This document shows positions 8,091-16,367 of a stretch of 64,000 nt of DNA, piece by piece; position 1 is the first letter of the stretch, and every line of letters starts with the position of its first letter. The notes below the pieces were generated by a model. It ran no database searches and was not told where the DNA came from. It saw only the letters and a program-made list of their open reading frames with translations. The translations under genes were made by a program, and so were the position numbers. The DNA is from Ruminococcus sp. UBA6407 (GTDB taxonomy: Bacteria > Bacillota > Clostridia > Oscillospirales > Ruminococcaceae): positions 51,187-115,186 of the forward strand of contig DJPR01000012.1 in NCBI GenBank assembly GCA_002438605.1, written 5' to 3'.

Positions 8091-9485
8091 ATGGTGAATG
8101 TATTGAACAGTAATGAAAATCAGATAAACAGAATAAAAGAGCTTTTAGCTGAAAAGGGCAATATGAAAGCATATATTCACAGCTTTGGCTGTCAGCTCAA
8201 CGTTTCTGACGGTGAAAAAATCAAAGGACTGCTGAAAAAAATCGGTTATACATTTACAGAGGATACAAGTGAAGCAGACCTTATTATTCTGAATACCTGT
8301 GCTGTTCGTGAAAATGCTGAGGACAGAGTTCTCGGAATAGTCGGCAGTATGAAACATCTTAAAGAATTGAAGCCTGACCTTATAATAGGCATAAGCGGAT
8401 GCATGACTGCACAGGAACATGTGGTTGAACGCATAAAAAAGTCATATCCGCAGGTTGATTTTGTGCTTGGAACATCTGCAATACATTCACTTCCCACACT
8501 TTTGCTTGACTGTCTGAACGGTGCAAGATTTTCTGCTGATATAGCTGAATATGCAGACTTTTCAGAAAGTCAGGAACAGGTAAGGGAAAGCAGCTACAAG
8601 GCTTCTGTTCCGATAATGTTCGGCTGCAATAATTTTTGTACCTACTGTATAGTTCCGTATGTCAGAGGGCGTGAAAGAAGCCGTAAAGCAGAGGAAATAA
8701 TAAAAGAGGTCAAAGGACTTGCGGCTGACGGATATAAGGAAATCATGCTGCTTGGGCAGAATGTAAATTCCTATGGCAATGACCTTAAAGAAAGTCTGAC
8801 TTTCCCTCAGCTTTTAAGAGAGCTTGACAAAATCGAGGGAGATTTTGTCATACGCTTTATGTCGTCACATCCTAAAGATGCTACTAAGGAACTGCTTGAT
8901 GCAATTATTGAGTGTAAAAAGGTTGCAAAGCATCTTCATCTTCCTGTACAAAGCGGAAGCAACGAAATACTCGCTGCTATGAACAGAAGATATACTACAG
9001 AAAAATATCTTGAAATAGTTGACTATCTTAGAAATTATGATGCTGATTTTTCAATTACGACCGACCTTATAGTCGGCTTTCCGAATGAAACTGCCGATGA
9101 TTTTGAAAAAACTCTTGATCTTATAAAAAGAGTGAGATATGATAATATTTATTCATTTATCTATTCAAAAAGAACAGGTACAAAGGCGGCTGAAATTGAG
9201 GACAAAATCAGTGATGACGAAAAAAGTCAGCGTATGAGAAGGCTGCTTGAGGTTCAGCGTGAAATAACAACAGAAAGCTATAAACGTTTTAAAGGTAAGA
9301 CTCTCAGAGTTCTTGCTGACGGTGAAAGCCGCAAGAAAAAAGGCTTTTTGACGGGCAAGAGCAATGAGTTTATTATAGTTGAGTTTGAGGGTGATGCTTC
9401 ACTCATAGGTCAGTTTGTTGATGTAAAAATAACTGATGCAATGAATTGGGCTGTTGCCGGAGAACTCGTTAAAAAAGGAGAATAA
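8091..9485 (+). CDS. miaB: tRNA-2-methylthio-N6-dimethylallyladenosine synthase MiaB
   Basis: 464 residues. The N-terminal UPF0004 domain carries the three cluster Cys (FGCQLN 34, NTCAVRE 70, ISGCM 103). The radical SAM domain has CNNFCTYC (Cys 179, 183, 186), and a TRAM domain covers about 395-460. It adds the 2-methylthio group to i6A37 of tRNAs reading UNN codons, after MiaA. The start at 8091 has only a weak upstream GAAAG; the next Met at about residue 25 would remove part of no known motif, so the exact start is uncertain. It begins a long co-directional run and is followed two bases later by a YlbF-family gene, an association also seen in Bacillus (ymcA-ymcB). Confidence 0.95.
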   Translation: MVNVLNSNENQINRIKELLAEKGNMKAYIHSFGCQLNVSDGEKIKGLLKKIGYTFTEDTSEADLIILNTCAVRENAEDRVLGIVGSMKHLKELKPDLIIGISGCMTAQEHVVERIKKSYPQVDFVLGTSAIHSLPTLLLDCLNGARFSADIAEYADFSESQEQVRESSYKASVPIMFGCNNFCTYCIVPYVRGRERSRKAEEIIKEVKGLAADGYKEIMLLGQNVNSYGNDLKESLTFPQLLRELDKIEGDFVIRFMSSHPKDATKELLDAIIECKKVAKHLHLPVQSGSNEILAAMNRRYTTEKYLEIVDYLRNYDADFSITTDLIVGFPNETADDFEKTLDLIKRVRYDNIYSFIYSKRTGTKAAEIEDKISDDEKSQRMRRLLEVQREITTESYKRFKGKTLRVLADGESRKKKGFLTGKSNEFIIVEFEGDASLIGQFVDVKITDAMNWAVAGELVKKGE

Positions 9486-9486
9486 A

Positions 9487-9891
9487 ATGGATATTATTGA
9501 AATGACCAGAGAGCTTGGAAAGGCTATTCAGCAGGACGAAAGATATGTTGCATATACACTTGCAAAAACTGCCAATGATAATGATGCAGAGCTTCAGACG
9601 CTTATCAATGACTTTGATAAGAAAAGAACATCTCTTAATGAGGAGCTTAGCAAGGAAGATAAAAATACAGATATGATAAAGGCTCTTGACGAGGATATTA
9701 AAGACGTTTACAGCAGAATTATGTCAAATCAAAACATGATGATTTTCAACGGAGCAAAAAATGCTCTTGAACAGCTTATTTCCGAGGTTAATCAGATCGT
9801 AACAATGTGTGCAAACGGAGAAGACCCTGATACTTGTCAGGTTAGCCATGGATGCAGCGGAAGCTGTTCAACCTGCGGCGGCTGTCACTGA
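9487..9891 (+). CDS. YlbF/YmcA-family protein with Cys-rich tail
   Basis: 134 residues, mostly helical, with the YlbF/YmcA (Com_YlbF) pattern: an N-terminal MTRELGKAIQQDERY and a long helical middle rich in Lys and Glu. In Bacillus, YmcA and YlbF join YaaT in a complex that carries Fe-S clusters and steers RNase Y-dependent mRNA maturation. This copy ends in an unusual HGCSGSCSTCGGCH tail with four closely spaced Cys plus His, a plausible metal or Fe-S site. ATG 9487 follows AAAAGGAG, and the gene starts one base after the miaB stop. Function here is inferred from family and context. Confidence 0.8.
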   Translation: MDIIEMTRELGKAIQQDERYVAYTLAKTANDNDAELQTLINDFDKKRTSLNEELSKEDKNTDMIKALDEDIKDVYSRIMSNQNMMIFNGAKNALEQLISEVNQIVTMCANGEDPDTCQVSHGCSGSCSTCGGCH

Positions 9892-9920
9892 TAAAATCAA
9901 AGCAGCATTGTATTAAAGCA

Positions 9921-9948
9921 ACGGACAGCCTGTTTATCGGCTGTCCGT
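9921..9948 (+). other. Intercistronic hairpin upstream of mutS
   Basis: A perfect 10-bp stem ACGGACAGCC/GGCTGTCCGT with an 8-nt loop has no T-tract. It ends 9 bases before the mutS Shine-Dalgarno AAAGGAG. Confidence 0.75.
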
Positions 9949-9973
9949 ATAATATGAAAGGAGCTAAACACAA

Positions 9974-12586
9974 ATGGAGATAGACAGAAGTAAAATATCC
10001 CCTATGATGCGTCAGTATCTTGATGTTAAGGATAAATATGAGGGCTGTATTCTTTTTTTCAGATTAGGAGATTTTTATGAGATGTTCTTTGATGACGCAC
10101 TGACTGTTTCAAAAGCCTTGGAGCTTACTTTAACAGGACGTGACTGCGGTCTTGAAGAACGTGCTCCAATGTGCGGCGTTCCGTTTCACAGTGCTGATAT
10201 TTACATAAAAAAACTCATAGACCTCGGCTATAAGGTTGCAGTATGCGAACAGCTTACCGACCCTGCTGAAACAAAGGGAATAGTTGTCCGTGACGTTATA
10301 AGAGTTGTAACCCCCGGAACTCTTATAGACAGCAGTATGCTTGATGACGGAAAAAACAATTTCATTTGTTCTGTTTATTTTCATGGTGAGGACTGCGGAC
10401 TTGCTTTTGCCGATATTTCAACAGGCGATGCTGTGCTTTCCAGAATTGAGGGCAAAAAGCCTGAGGATGCAGTAATAAATGAGCTTTCACGCTATCAGCC
10501 TGCTGAAATTATATTCAATGATGAGCTTCTTACCTTAAAGTCTGTAACAGACTTTATAAAAACACGTCTTGAATGTTCTGTTACATTGCAAGACGAGGAG
10601 CATTTTTCGCCTGAGAAGAACAGAGACATGCTTTCTGCTGTTTTTAATGCTGATTCTGTTGAAGCTTTGGGGATAAGTCATGACGGTGCTGACTGTTCAG
10701 CAGCCTGCGGACTTTTTGATTATATTAATGATACTCAGAAAACCTCAATTTCACGTTTTACCTCAATAGCGATACAAAGCGGAAATGCCTTTATGGGACT
10801 CGACCTTAATGCAAGGCGAAATCTTGAGCTTACCGAAACATTGAGAAATAAAGAGAAAAAGGGTTCACTTTTATGGGTTCTTGACTCTACAAGGACATCA
10901 ATGGGAAAAAGACTTCTTAAATCTTATATCGAACAGCCGCTTCTGAGTCCTGCAAGGATAATAGAGCGTCTTGATGCTGTTGAGGTTCTTTGCAGAAACA
11001 GCGTTATACTTATGGAAACAGCGGATATTCTTGACAGAGTTTATGACCTTGAACGTCTTATGACAAGGGTTATGTATAAGACGGCAACTCCAAGGGATTT
11101 GAAGTCACTTTCATCAACCTCACTGCAATTGCCGATGCTTAAAGAACAGCTTGCAAAGCTGGAAAAGTCAAAGCTTCTTACAAAGTACAATAATGATATT
11201 TCCACGTTAAAGGAAATTTCAGGACTTGTGGAGAATGCAATTGTAGATGAGCCTCCTGTTTCAGTTAAGGACGGAGGAGTTATCAAGGACGGCTTTAATG
11301 AAAGCCTTGATAATTTACGTCACATAATGACTCATGGCAAGGAGATAATTGAAGAAATTGCTCAGCGTGAGCGTGAAGAAACAGGAATTAAAGGCTTAAA
11401 GGTTGGATTTAACAGAGTTTTCGGATATTATATTGAAGTAACACGTTCATATTATGACCTTATCCCTGACAGATATATAAGAAAGCAGACATTGGCAAAC
11501 TGCGAGCGTTTTATTACAGAAGAACTGAAAAATGCCGAAAACAGTATTCTGAGTGCCAAGGATAAGGCACTTTCACTTGAAGCTGATATATTCGGTGAGG
11601 TGAGAGATTTTCTTGCAACAAAGCTTGAAAGTGTGCAGAAAACAGCCTCAGCAGTTGCGGCAGTTGACGTTTTGTGTTCATTTGCATCTGTTGCTGTTAA
11701 AAATCAATATGTTAAGCCTGATATAGCAATGGACGGTGTAATTGATATAAGAGCAGGACGTCACCCTGTAGTTGAACTTATGCTTAATGATGAGATGTTT
11801 GTACCTAATGATACATATATTGATACAAAAAATAACAGAATGTCAATTATTACAGGGCCGAATATGTCAGGTAAGTCAACGTATATGCGTCAGGTTGCAA
11901 TTATAACTCTTATGGCACAGATAGGTTCATTTGTACCTGCAAATTCCGCAAAAATATCAGTTGTCGATAAGATTTTCACAAGAGTCGGAGCGTCTGACGA
12001 CTTAACAGCAGGACAAAGTACATTTATGGTTGAAATGAGTGAAGTTTCAGATATTCTGAAAAATGCAACGCCGAACAGTCTTGTAATACTTGACGAGGTC
12101 GGCAGAGGAACTTCCACATTTGACGGTGTAAGTATAGCAAGAGCTGTTGCTGAACATATATGCACATCAAAAAAGCTTGGCTGTAAAACCTTGTTCGCAA
12201 CGCATTATCATGAGCTTATTGAACTGGAAAAGAGCATGGCAGGCGTAAAAAATTACAGTATTGCTGTAAAGAAGCATGGTGATTCAATACGCTTTTTGCG
12301 AAAGATAGTAAGCGGCGGAGTTGATGAAAGCTACGGAATTGATGTTGCAAAACTTGCAGGACTGCCCTCAAAGGTTGTTTCAAGAGCAAGGGAGCTTTTA
12401 GCTGAAATGGAGGCAAAAAATGCGTCTGTATCGGTTAAGGCAGATGATTTGGAGTCAGGACAGATAAGTTTTGATTCAGTAAACAGAGAGTCTGCACTTG
12501 ATATGCTTGAAAGAACCAATATTGATGAATTGACAGACAGTGAATGCAGAGAACTGCTTAATGATATGATGAGGATTATAAAATAA
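9974..12586 (+). CDS. mutS: DNA mismatch repair protein MutS
   Basis: 870 residues, the normal length. The mismatch-wedge motif GDFYEMF lies near residues 31-37; connector, lever and clamp domains follow. The ABC-type ATPase has Walker A GPNMSGKST (about 629-637), the signature region near STFMVEMSE, and Walker B LDEVGRGTSTFDG (about 705). It recognises base mismatches and loops and recruits MutL. ATG 9974 follows AAAGGAG. It lies in the same run as mutL, separated by one small unknown gene. Confidence 0.98.
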   Translation: MEIDRSKISPMMRQYLDVKDKYEGCILFFRLGDFYEMFFDDALTVSKALELTLTGRDCGLEERAPMCGVPFHSADIYIKKLIDLGYKVAVCEQLTDPAETKGIVVRDVIRVVTPGTLIDSSMLDDGKNNFICSVYFHGEDCGLAFADISTGDAVLSRIEGKKPEDAVINELSRYQPAEIIFNDELLTLKSVTDFIKTRLECSVTLQDEEHFSPEKNRDMLSAVFNADSVEALGISHDGADCSAACGLFDYINDTQKTSISRFTSIAIQSGNAFMGLDLNARRNLELTETLRNKEKKGSLLWVLDSTRTSMGKRLLKSYIEQPLLSPARIIERLDAVEVLCRNSVILMETADILDRVYDLERLMTRVMYKTATPRDLKSLSSTSLQLPMLKEQLAKLEKSKLLTKYNNDISTLKEISGLVENAIVDEPPVSVKDGGVIKDGFNESLDNLRHIMTHGKEIIEEIAQREREETGIKGLKVGFNRVFGYYIEVTRSYYDLIPDRYIRKQTLANCERFITEELKNAENSILSAKDKALSLEADIFGEVRDFLATKLESVQKTASAVAAVDVLCSFASVAVKNQYVKPDIAMDGVIDIRAGRHPVVELMLNDEMFVPNDTYIDTKNNRMSIITGPNMSGKSTYMRQVAIITLMAQIGSFVPANSAKISVVDKIFTRVGASDDLTAGQSTFMVEMSEVSDILKNATPNSLVILDEVGRGTSTFDGVSIARAVAEHICTSKKLGCKTLFATHYHELIELEKSMAGVKNYSIAVKKHGDSIRFLRKIVSGGVDESYGIDVAKLAGLPSKVVSRARELLAEMEAKNASVSVKADDLESGQISFDSVNRESALDMLERTNIDELTDSECRELLNDMMRIIK

Positions 12587-12601
12587 ATAGGGGTAAATTC
12601 A

Positions 12602-13030
12602 ATGATGAAATTTAATGCTGAAATGATGAATGACGTTTTTAGTTCATTTGGTGTTGATTATAACTATCCTGTATATATGAGTTTTTTTGACAACAGCAGT
12701 TTTTTCAGCAACGGAAGGAATCTGAAATTCGGTTATCTTGCGGTAAATTCATCATCAGATGCTATGTATCTGGCAGAATATTCTGCACTTAGAGCAATAG
12801 CGGGAAGTGATGCACTTCTGCATGAAATGCCGTTTGGACTTATTAAAAAGATAAAAGTTAAAAAGATGCTGATTTTGCCCTCATACAAGATAAATATAGA
12901 GGGCAGAATGTCGGACAGCAAGAAATACAGATATAAAATGGTAATAAACAAAAAAGTAGGAGGCGGACATTTTCCCGAACAGGAAGAAAATTCATTGAGT
13001 TTAATAAATATACTTAGCAGTCTTAGCTGA
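12602..13030 (+). CDS. Hypothetical protein between mutS and mutL
   Basis: 142 residues, 15 bases after mutS and 29 before mutL. I do not recognise it securely. No signal peptide or clear membrane span. The first half is aromatic (YPVYMSFFDNSSFFSNG); the second half alternates hydrophobic and basic residues (GLIKKIKVKKMLILPSYKINIEG) and ends with KVGGGHFPEQEENSLSLI. That beta-rich ending is reminiscent of small bacterial PH-like (YokE-type) domains, but this is a weak visual impression. The ribosome binding site is poor (TAGGGG); ATG 12605 is an alternative start. Position suggests translational coupling with the repair genes. Confidence 0.7.
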   Translation: MMKFNAEMMNDVFSSFGVDYNYPVYMSFFDNSSFFSNGRNLKFGYLAVNSSSDAMYLAEYSALRAIAGSDALLHEMPFGLIKKIKVKKMLILPSYKINIEGRMSDSKKYRYKMVINKKVGGGHFPEQEENSLSLINILSSLS

Positions 13031-13059
13031 TATTTTTTCTGAAAGGAGAGAGTGCGGTT

Positions 13060-15012
13060 TTGTCAAAAATCAATGTTCTGAGCAAGGAAATATCCGAGCT
13101 TATTGCGGCAGGCGAAGTGATAGAACGTCCTGCTTCCGTAATAAAGGAGCTTGTTGAAAATTCAATAGATGCAGGTGCAAAACATATTACTGTTGAAATA
13201 AAGCATGGCGGTACAGTTTATATGCGAATAACAGATGACGGCTGCGGAATAGCACCTGATGAAGTACCGACAGCTTTTTTGCGTCATGCGACAAGTAAAA
13301 TCATAAATAAAGACGATTTGGATAATATATGCACTCTTGGATTCAGAGGAGAAGCTCTTGCTTCAGTTGCGGCAGTATCAAGAGTAGAGGTAATGACAAA
13401 ACGTGTACAGGACGAATACGGCACATGCTACTGTATAGAAGGCAGTGTAGAGAAGTCAAACGAGCAGACAGGGTGTCCGAATGGGACAACAATTATTATT
13501 CGGGATTTGTTTTTTAATGTTCCTGTACGTCAGAAATTCATGAAAAAGGATATAACGGAAGCCAATGCAGTAAGTCAGATCATGCAGAAGATAACTCTTT
13601 CCCACCCTGAGATTTCATTTAAGCTAATCAGGGATAACAGACTGGAGTTTAATTCAGGTGGTGACGGCGAGCTTTATTCAGCTATTTATGCAGTTTTCGG
13701 ACGTGAATTTGCCAATGACCTTATTGAAGTGAATTATGAATATAATGGAGTGGGTTTAAAGGGATATGTTATAAAGCCTTTGTATGCAAAGTCAAACAGA
13801 ACCTTTCAAAACTTCTTTGTAAACGGACGTTATGTTAAGTCAAGATTATGCTCTGCGGCATTGGAAAATGCGTTTGAAAACATGATAATGACAGGAAAGT
13901 TTCCTGCGTGTGTTCTTATGCTTGACCTGCCGCCCGTAGGAGTTGACGTAAATGTTCACCCTGCAAAAGCGGAGGTTCGTTTTTCAGACGAGAAGAAAAT
14001 TTCAGATGTTATTTTCTTCGGAGTAAAAAATGCTCTTATGAACAATGGACTTATTTATGAGTTCCAAATGAAAAAGCCTGTTGACTGGACTGCTTCGTCC
14101 GAGCCTGAACCGCAGGACGATTTTGTTCAGCAGGAGCTTATTTTTACATCTGTTGACAATATTGAAGAAAAGGAAATAGAGGTTGAACAGCAGGAAAGAC
14201 AAGCTGATACTGATAATTCTGAAACCAAACAGCCTGCGGATTTAAGTTTAAATAGTAGTAACGATTTTTTTCCAAATGAACAGGTCAATGAGAGTGTTCA
14301 GACAAAAAATACAGAAATTGAGAAAAAAAGTCCGATAGTGGAAAATGAAGCTTTAAAGGACTTTAAATATCTTACTGATACATCTTTTGTAAAAGCGGCT
14401 GAACCTGTTTGTGAGCCTGTAAAAAGGTCTGAACCTGAGGTTAAACCGAAAATCAGAGTCATAGGTGAGGCTTTTAAAAATTATATTATGGCAGAGGTTG
14501 ATGACAGCATAGTTATGATAGACAAGCATGCGGCACATGAAAGAATAATTTTTGAAAGGCTGAAAGGGAATCATTGCAGGCAGTACCGTCAGATGCTTAT
14601 GGGCAATAACAGAATTTTGCTTTCATCTGCTGAAATTGACGCATTGCAGTCAAATACGGAAAGACTTGAAGAAATGGGATTTTCCTTTGATTTTTCTGAA
14701 AGTCCTTATGTTATTACAACTGCAATACCAAGCTTTTTCAGCCAGCTTAATTTGGACGAGGTAATTCCTGAAATAGCTGAAAATCTTGCGTTATGCAAAC
14801 AAAATCCTCAGACGCATAATATGGACGATATACTGCATACACTGGCTTGCAAATCAGCTATAAAGGCAAATGATGATAATGACATTAAGGAACTGCAATC
14901 GCTGGCTGAACAGGTGTATTATAATGAACAAATACGTCATTGCCCTCATGGACGTCCCGTTATGTTTGTGCTTACCAAAGGAAATATTGAAAGACAGTTT
15001 AAGAGAACGTAA
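13060..15012 (+). CDS. mutL: DNA mismatch repair protein MutL (endonuclease type)
   Basis: 650 residues. N-terminal GHKL ATPase: IKELVENSIDAGA, DDGCGI, TLGFRGEALAS. The middle is a variable acidic linker (about 345-465). The C-terminal domain has DKHAAHERIIFE (about 488-499), which fits the endonuclease motif DQHA-x2-E-x4-E with Gln replaced by Lys, and CPHGRP near 628. This is the nicking type of MutL found in bacteria without MutH. The start is TTG at 13060, nine bases after GAAAGGAGAG; no in-frame ATG is near. Its C-terminus runs into the miaA leader. Confidence 0.97.
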   Translation: MSKINVLSKEISELIAAGEVIERPASVIKELVENSIDAGAKHITVEIKHGGTVYMRITDDGCGIAPDEVPTAFLRHATSKIINKDDLDNICTLGFRGEALASVAAVSRVEVMTKRVQDEYGTCYCIEGSVEKSNEQTGCPNGTTIIIRDLFFNVPVRQKFMKKDITEANAVSQIMQKITLSHPEISFKLIRDNRLEFNSGGDGELYSAIYAVFGREFANDLIEVNYEYNGVGLKGYVIKPLYAKSNRTFQNFFVNGRYVKSRLCSAALENAFENMIMTGKFPACVLMLDLPPVGVDVNVHPAKAEVRFSDEKKISDVIFFGVKNALMNNGLIYEFQMKKPVDWTASSEPEPQDDFVQQELIFTSVDNIEEKEIEVEQQERQADTDNSETKQPADLSLNSSNDFFPNEQVNESVQTKNTEIEKKSPIVENEALKDFKYLTDTSFVKAAEPVCEPVKRSEPEVKPKIRVIGEAFKNYIMAEVDDSIVMIDKHAAHERIIFERLKGNHCRQYRQMLMGNNRILLSSAEIDALQSNTERLEEMGFSFDFSESPYVITTAIPSFFSQLNLDEVIPEIAENLALCKQNPQTHNMDDILHTLACKSAIKANDDNDIKELQSLAEQVYYNEQIRHCPHGRPVMFVLTKGNIERQFKRT

Positions 15013-15048
15013 ATATAAAATTGTTTTAAATTCAGGAGGTGGTTTCCA

Positions 15049-16002
15049 CTGTCTGCAAATGAAAATAAACCTTTTGTAGTGGCGGTTGTCGGGCCTACAG
15101 CGTCAGGAAAAACGGCAATGGGAGTCAAGCTTGCAAAAGAGTTTGACGGAGAGGTTATTTCTGCTGATTCAATGCAGATTTATAAAGGAATGGACATATC
15201 AACTGCAAAACCGTCCGCTGAGGAAATGCAGGGAATACCGCATCACCTGATCGACTTCCTTGAACGTGATGTGTCGTTCAGCGTTGCCGATTATGTAAAT
15301 CTTGCAAAGGAAAAAATTGCTGATATAACAGAAAGAGGCAAGCTTCCTGTTATAGTCGGTGGTACGGGACTTTATATATCCTCACTTCTTGACAACATTA
15401 AATTTTCCGAAAGCAAAGGAAATGATGATTACCGCAGGGAGCTTTCTGAATTTGCCGCATTAAACGGAAGTGAGGCATTACACAGCAGACTTGCTGAGGT
15501 TGACCCCGAAGCTGCATCTGAAATTCATCCGAATAATACGGTAAGAGTTATAAGAGCGTTGGAGGTTTGCCATGAAACAGGACGAAAGTTCAGTCAGGTT
15601 AAGCAAGAGGGCAGAATGACGGAGAAAAACTACGATTCCTTGATTATTGGATTGACATACAGTGACCGTCAGGTTCTGTATGAGCGAATCAATAAACGTG
15701 TTGACCTCATGCTTGAAATGGGACTTGTAGATGAGGCAAGGGCGATCTGGCAGGAAAGCGGACTTAAAACTGCGGCAAATGCAATTGGCTGCAAGGAGCT
15801 TATACCATACTTTGAAAACAGAGAGTCACTTGAAGCATGTATCGACAAAATAAAGCAGGAAACCCGACGTTACGCCAAGCGTCAGCTTACATGGTTTAGA
15901 AAAAATGAGCAAATTCAATGGCTTATGTTAGATGAAATTGATGAAACAGAAAAAAAATTAGAAAAATGTAAAAAAGTTATAGCCAACCATAAAAAAATGT
16001 GA
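15049..16002 (+). CDS. miaA: tRNA dimethylallyltransferase MiaA
   Basis: P-loop GPTASGKT, DSMQIYKGMDISTAKP, HHLIDF, IVGGTGLYI and the closing TRRYAKRQLTWFR identify MiaA, which makes i6A37, the substrate of MiaB. The start is odd. No ATG precedes the P-loop; AGGAGG at 15034-15039 is nine bases upstream of an in-frame CTG at 15049, which would give SANENKPFVVAVVGPTASGKT and a normal N-terminal length (317 residues). A GTG at 15079 is the alternative (307 residues) but lies 39 bases from the AGGAGG. I favour the CTG. The gene sits 36 bases after mutL and before hfq, the usual order. Confidence 0.92.
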   Translation: MSANENKPFVVAVVGPTASGKTAMGVKLAKEFDGEVISADSMQIYKGMDISTAKPSAEEMQGIPHHLIDFLERDVSFSVADYVNLAKEKIADITERGKLPVIVGGTGLYISSLLDNIKFSESKGNDDYRRELSEFAALNGSEALHSRLAEVDPEAASEIHPNNTVRVIRALEVCHETGRKFSQVKQEGRMTEKNYDSLIIGLTYSDRQVLYERINKRVDLMLEMGLVDEARAIWQESGLKTAANAIGCKELIPYFENRESLEACIDKIKQETRRYAKRQLTWFRKNEQIQWLMLDEIDETEKKLEKCKKVIANHKKM

Positions 16003-16115
16003 TATAATATATAATGTGTTTTTATATAATGACATATATCCTGTCAGGATAAATTTTTGGAATGAAAGAAAAATCAGAAAAGCAGTAAACTGCTTGCAAA
16101 AGAATGGAGAAAAAA

Positions 16116-16355
16116 ATGAATAAGACTATGAATTTACAGGACGTTTTCCTTAATCAGTGCAGAAAAGATAAAATTGCAGTGACAATTTTCCTTACAAACG
16201 GCTTTCAGTTTAAGGGAGTTGTAAAGGGCTTTGACAGCTATGTTGTTATCCTTGACTGCGAGGGCAAACAGCAGCTTGTTTATAAGCATGCTATTTCAAC
16301 TATTGTACCTGCAAGAGCAATTTCAATTCTTGACGCATCTGAAAAAATAGACTAA
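16116..16355 (+). CDS. hfq: RNA-binding protein Hfq
   Basis: 79 residues: [21 protein letters not shown] (Sm1) and the Sm2 motif with YKHAIST (usually YKHAISTI). Hfq forms a hexameric RNA chaperone pairing small RNAs with mRNAs. The ATG at 16116 follows GGAGA; an ATG at 16104 is in frame but would place the ribosome binding site inside the gene. The placement after miaA is conserved in many bacteria. Confidence 0.95.
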   Translation: MNKTMNLQDVFLNQCRKDKIAVTIFLTNGFQFKGVVKGFDSYVVILDCEGKQQLVYKHAISTIVPARAISILDASEKID

Positions 16356-16367
16356 GCCGGTGGTTTA

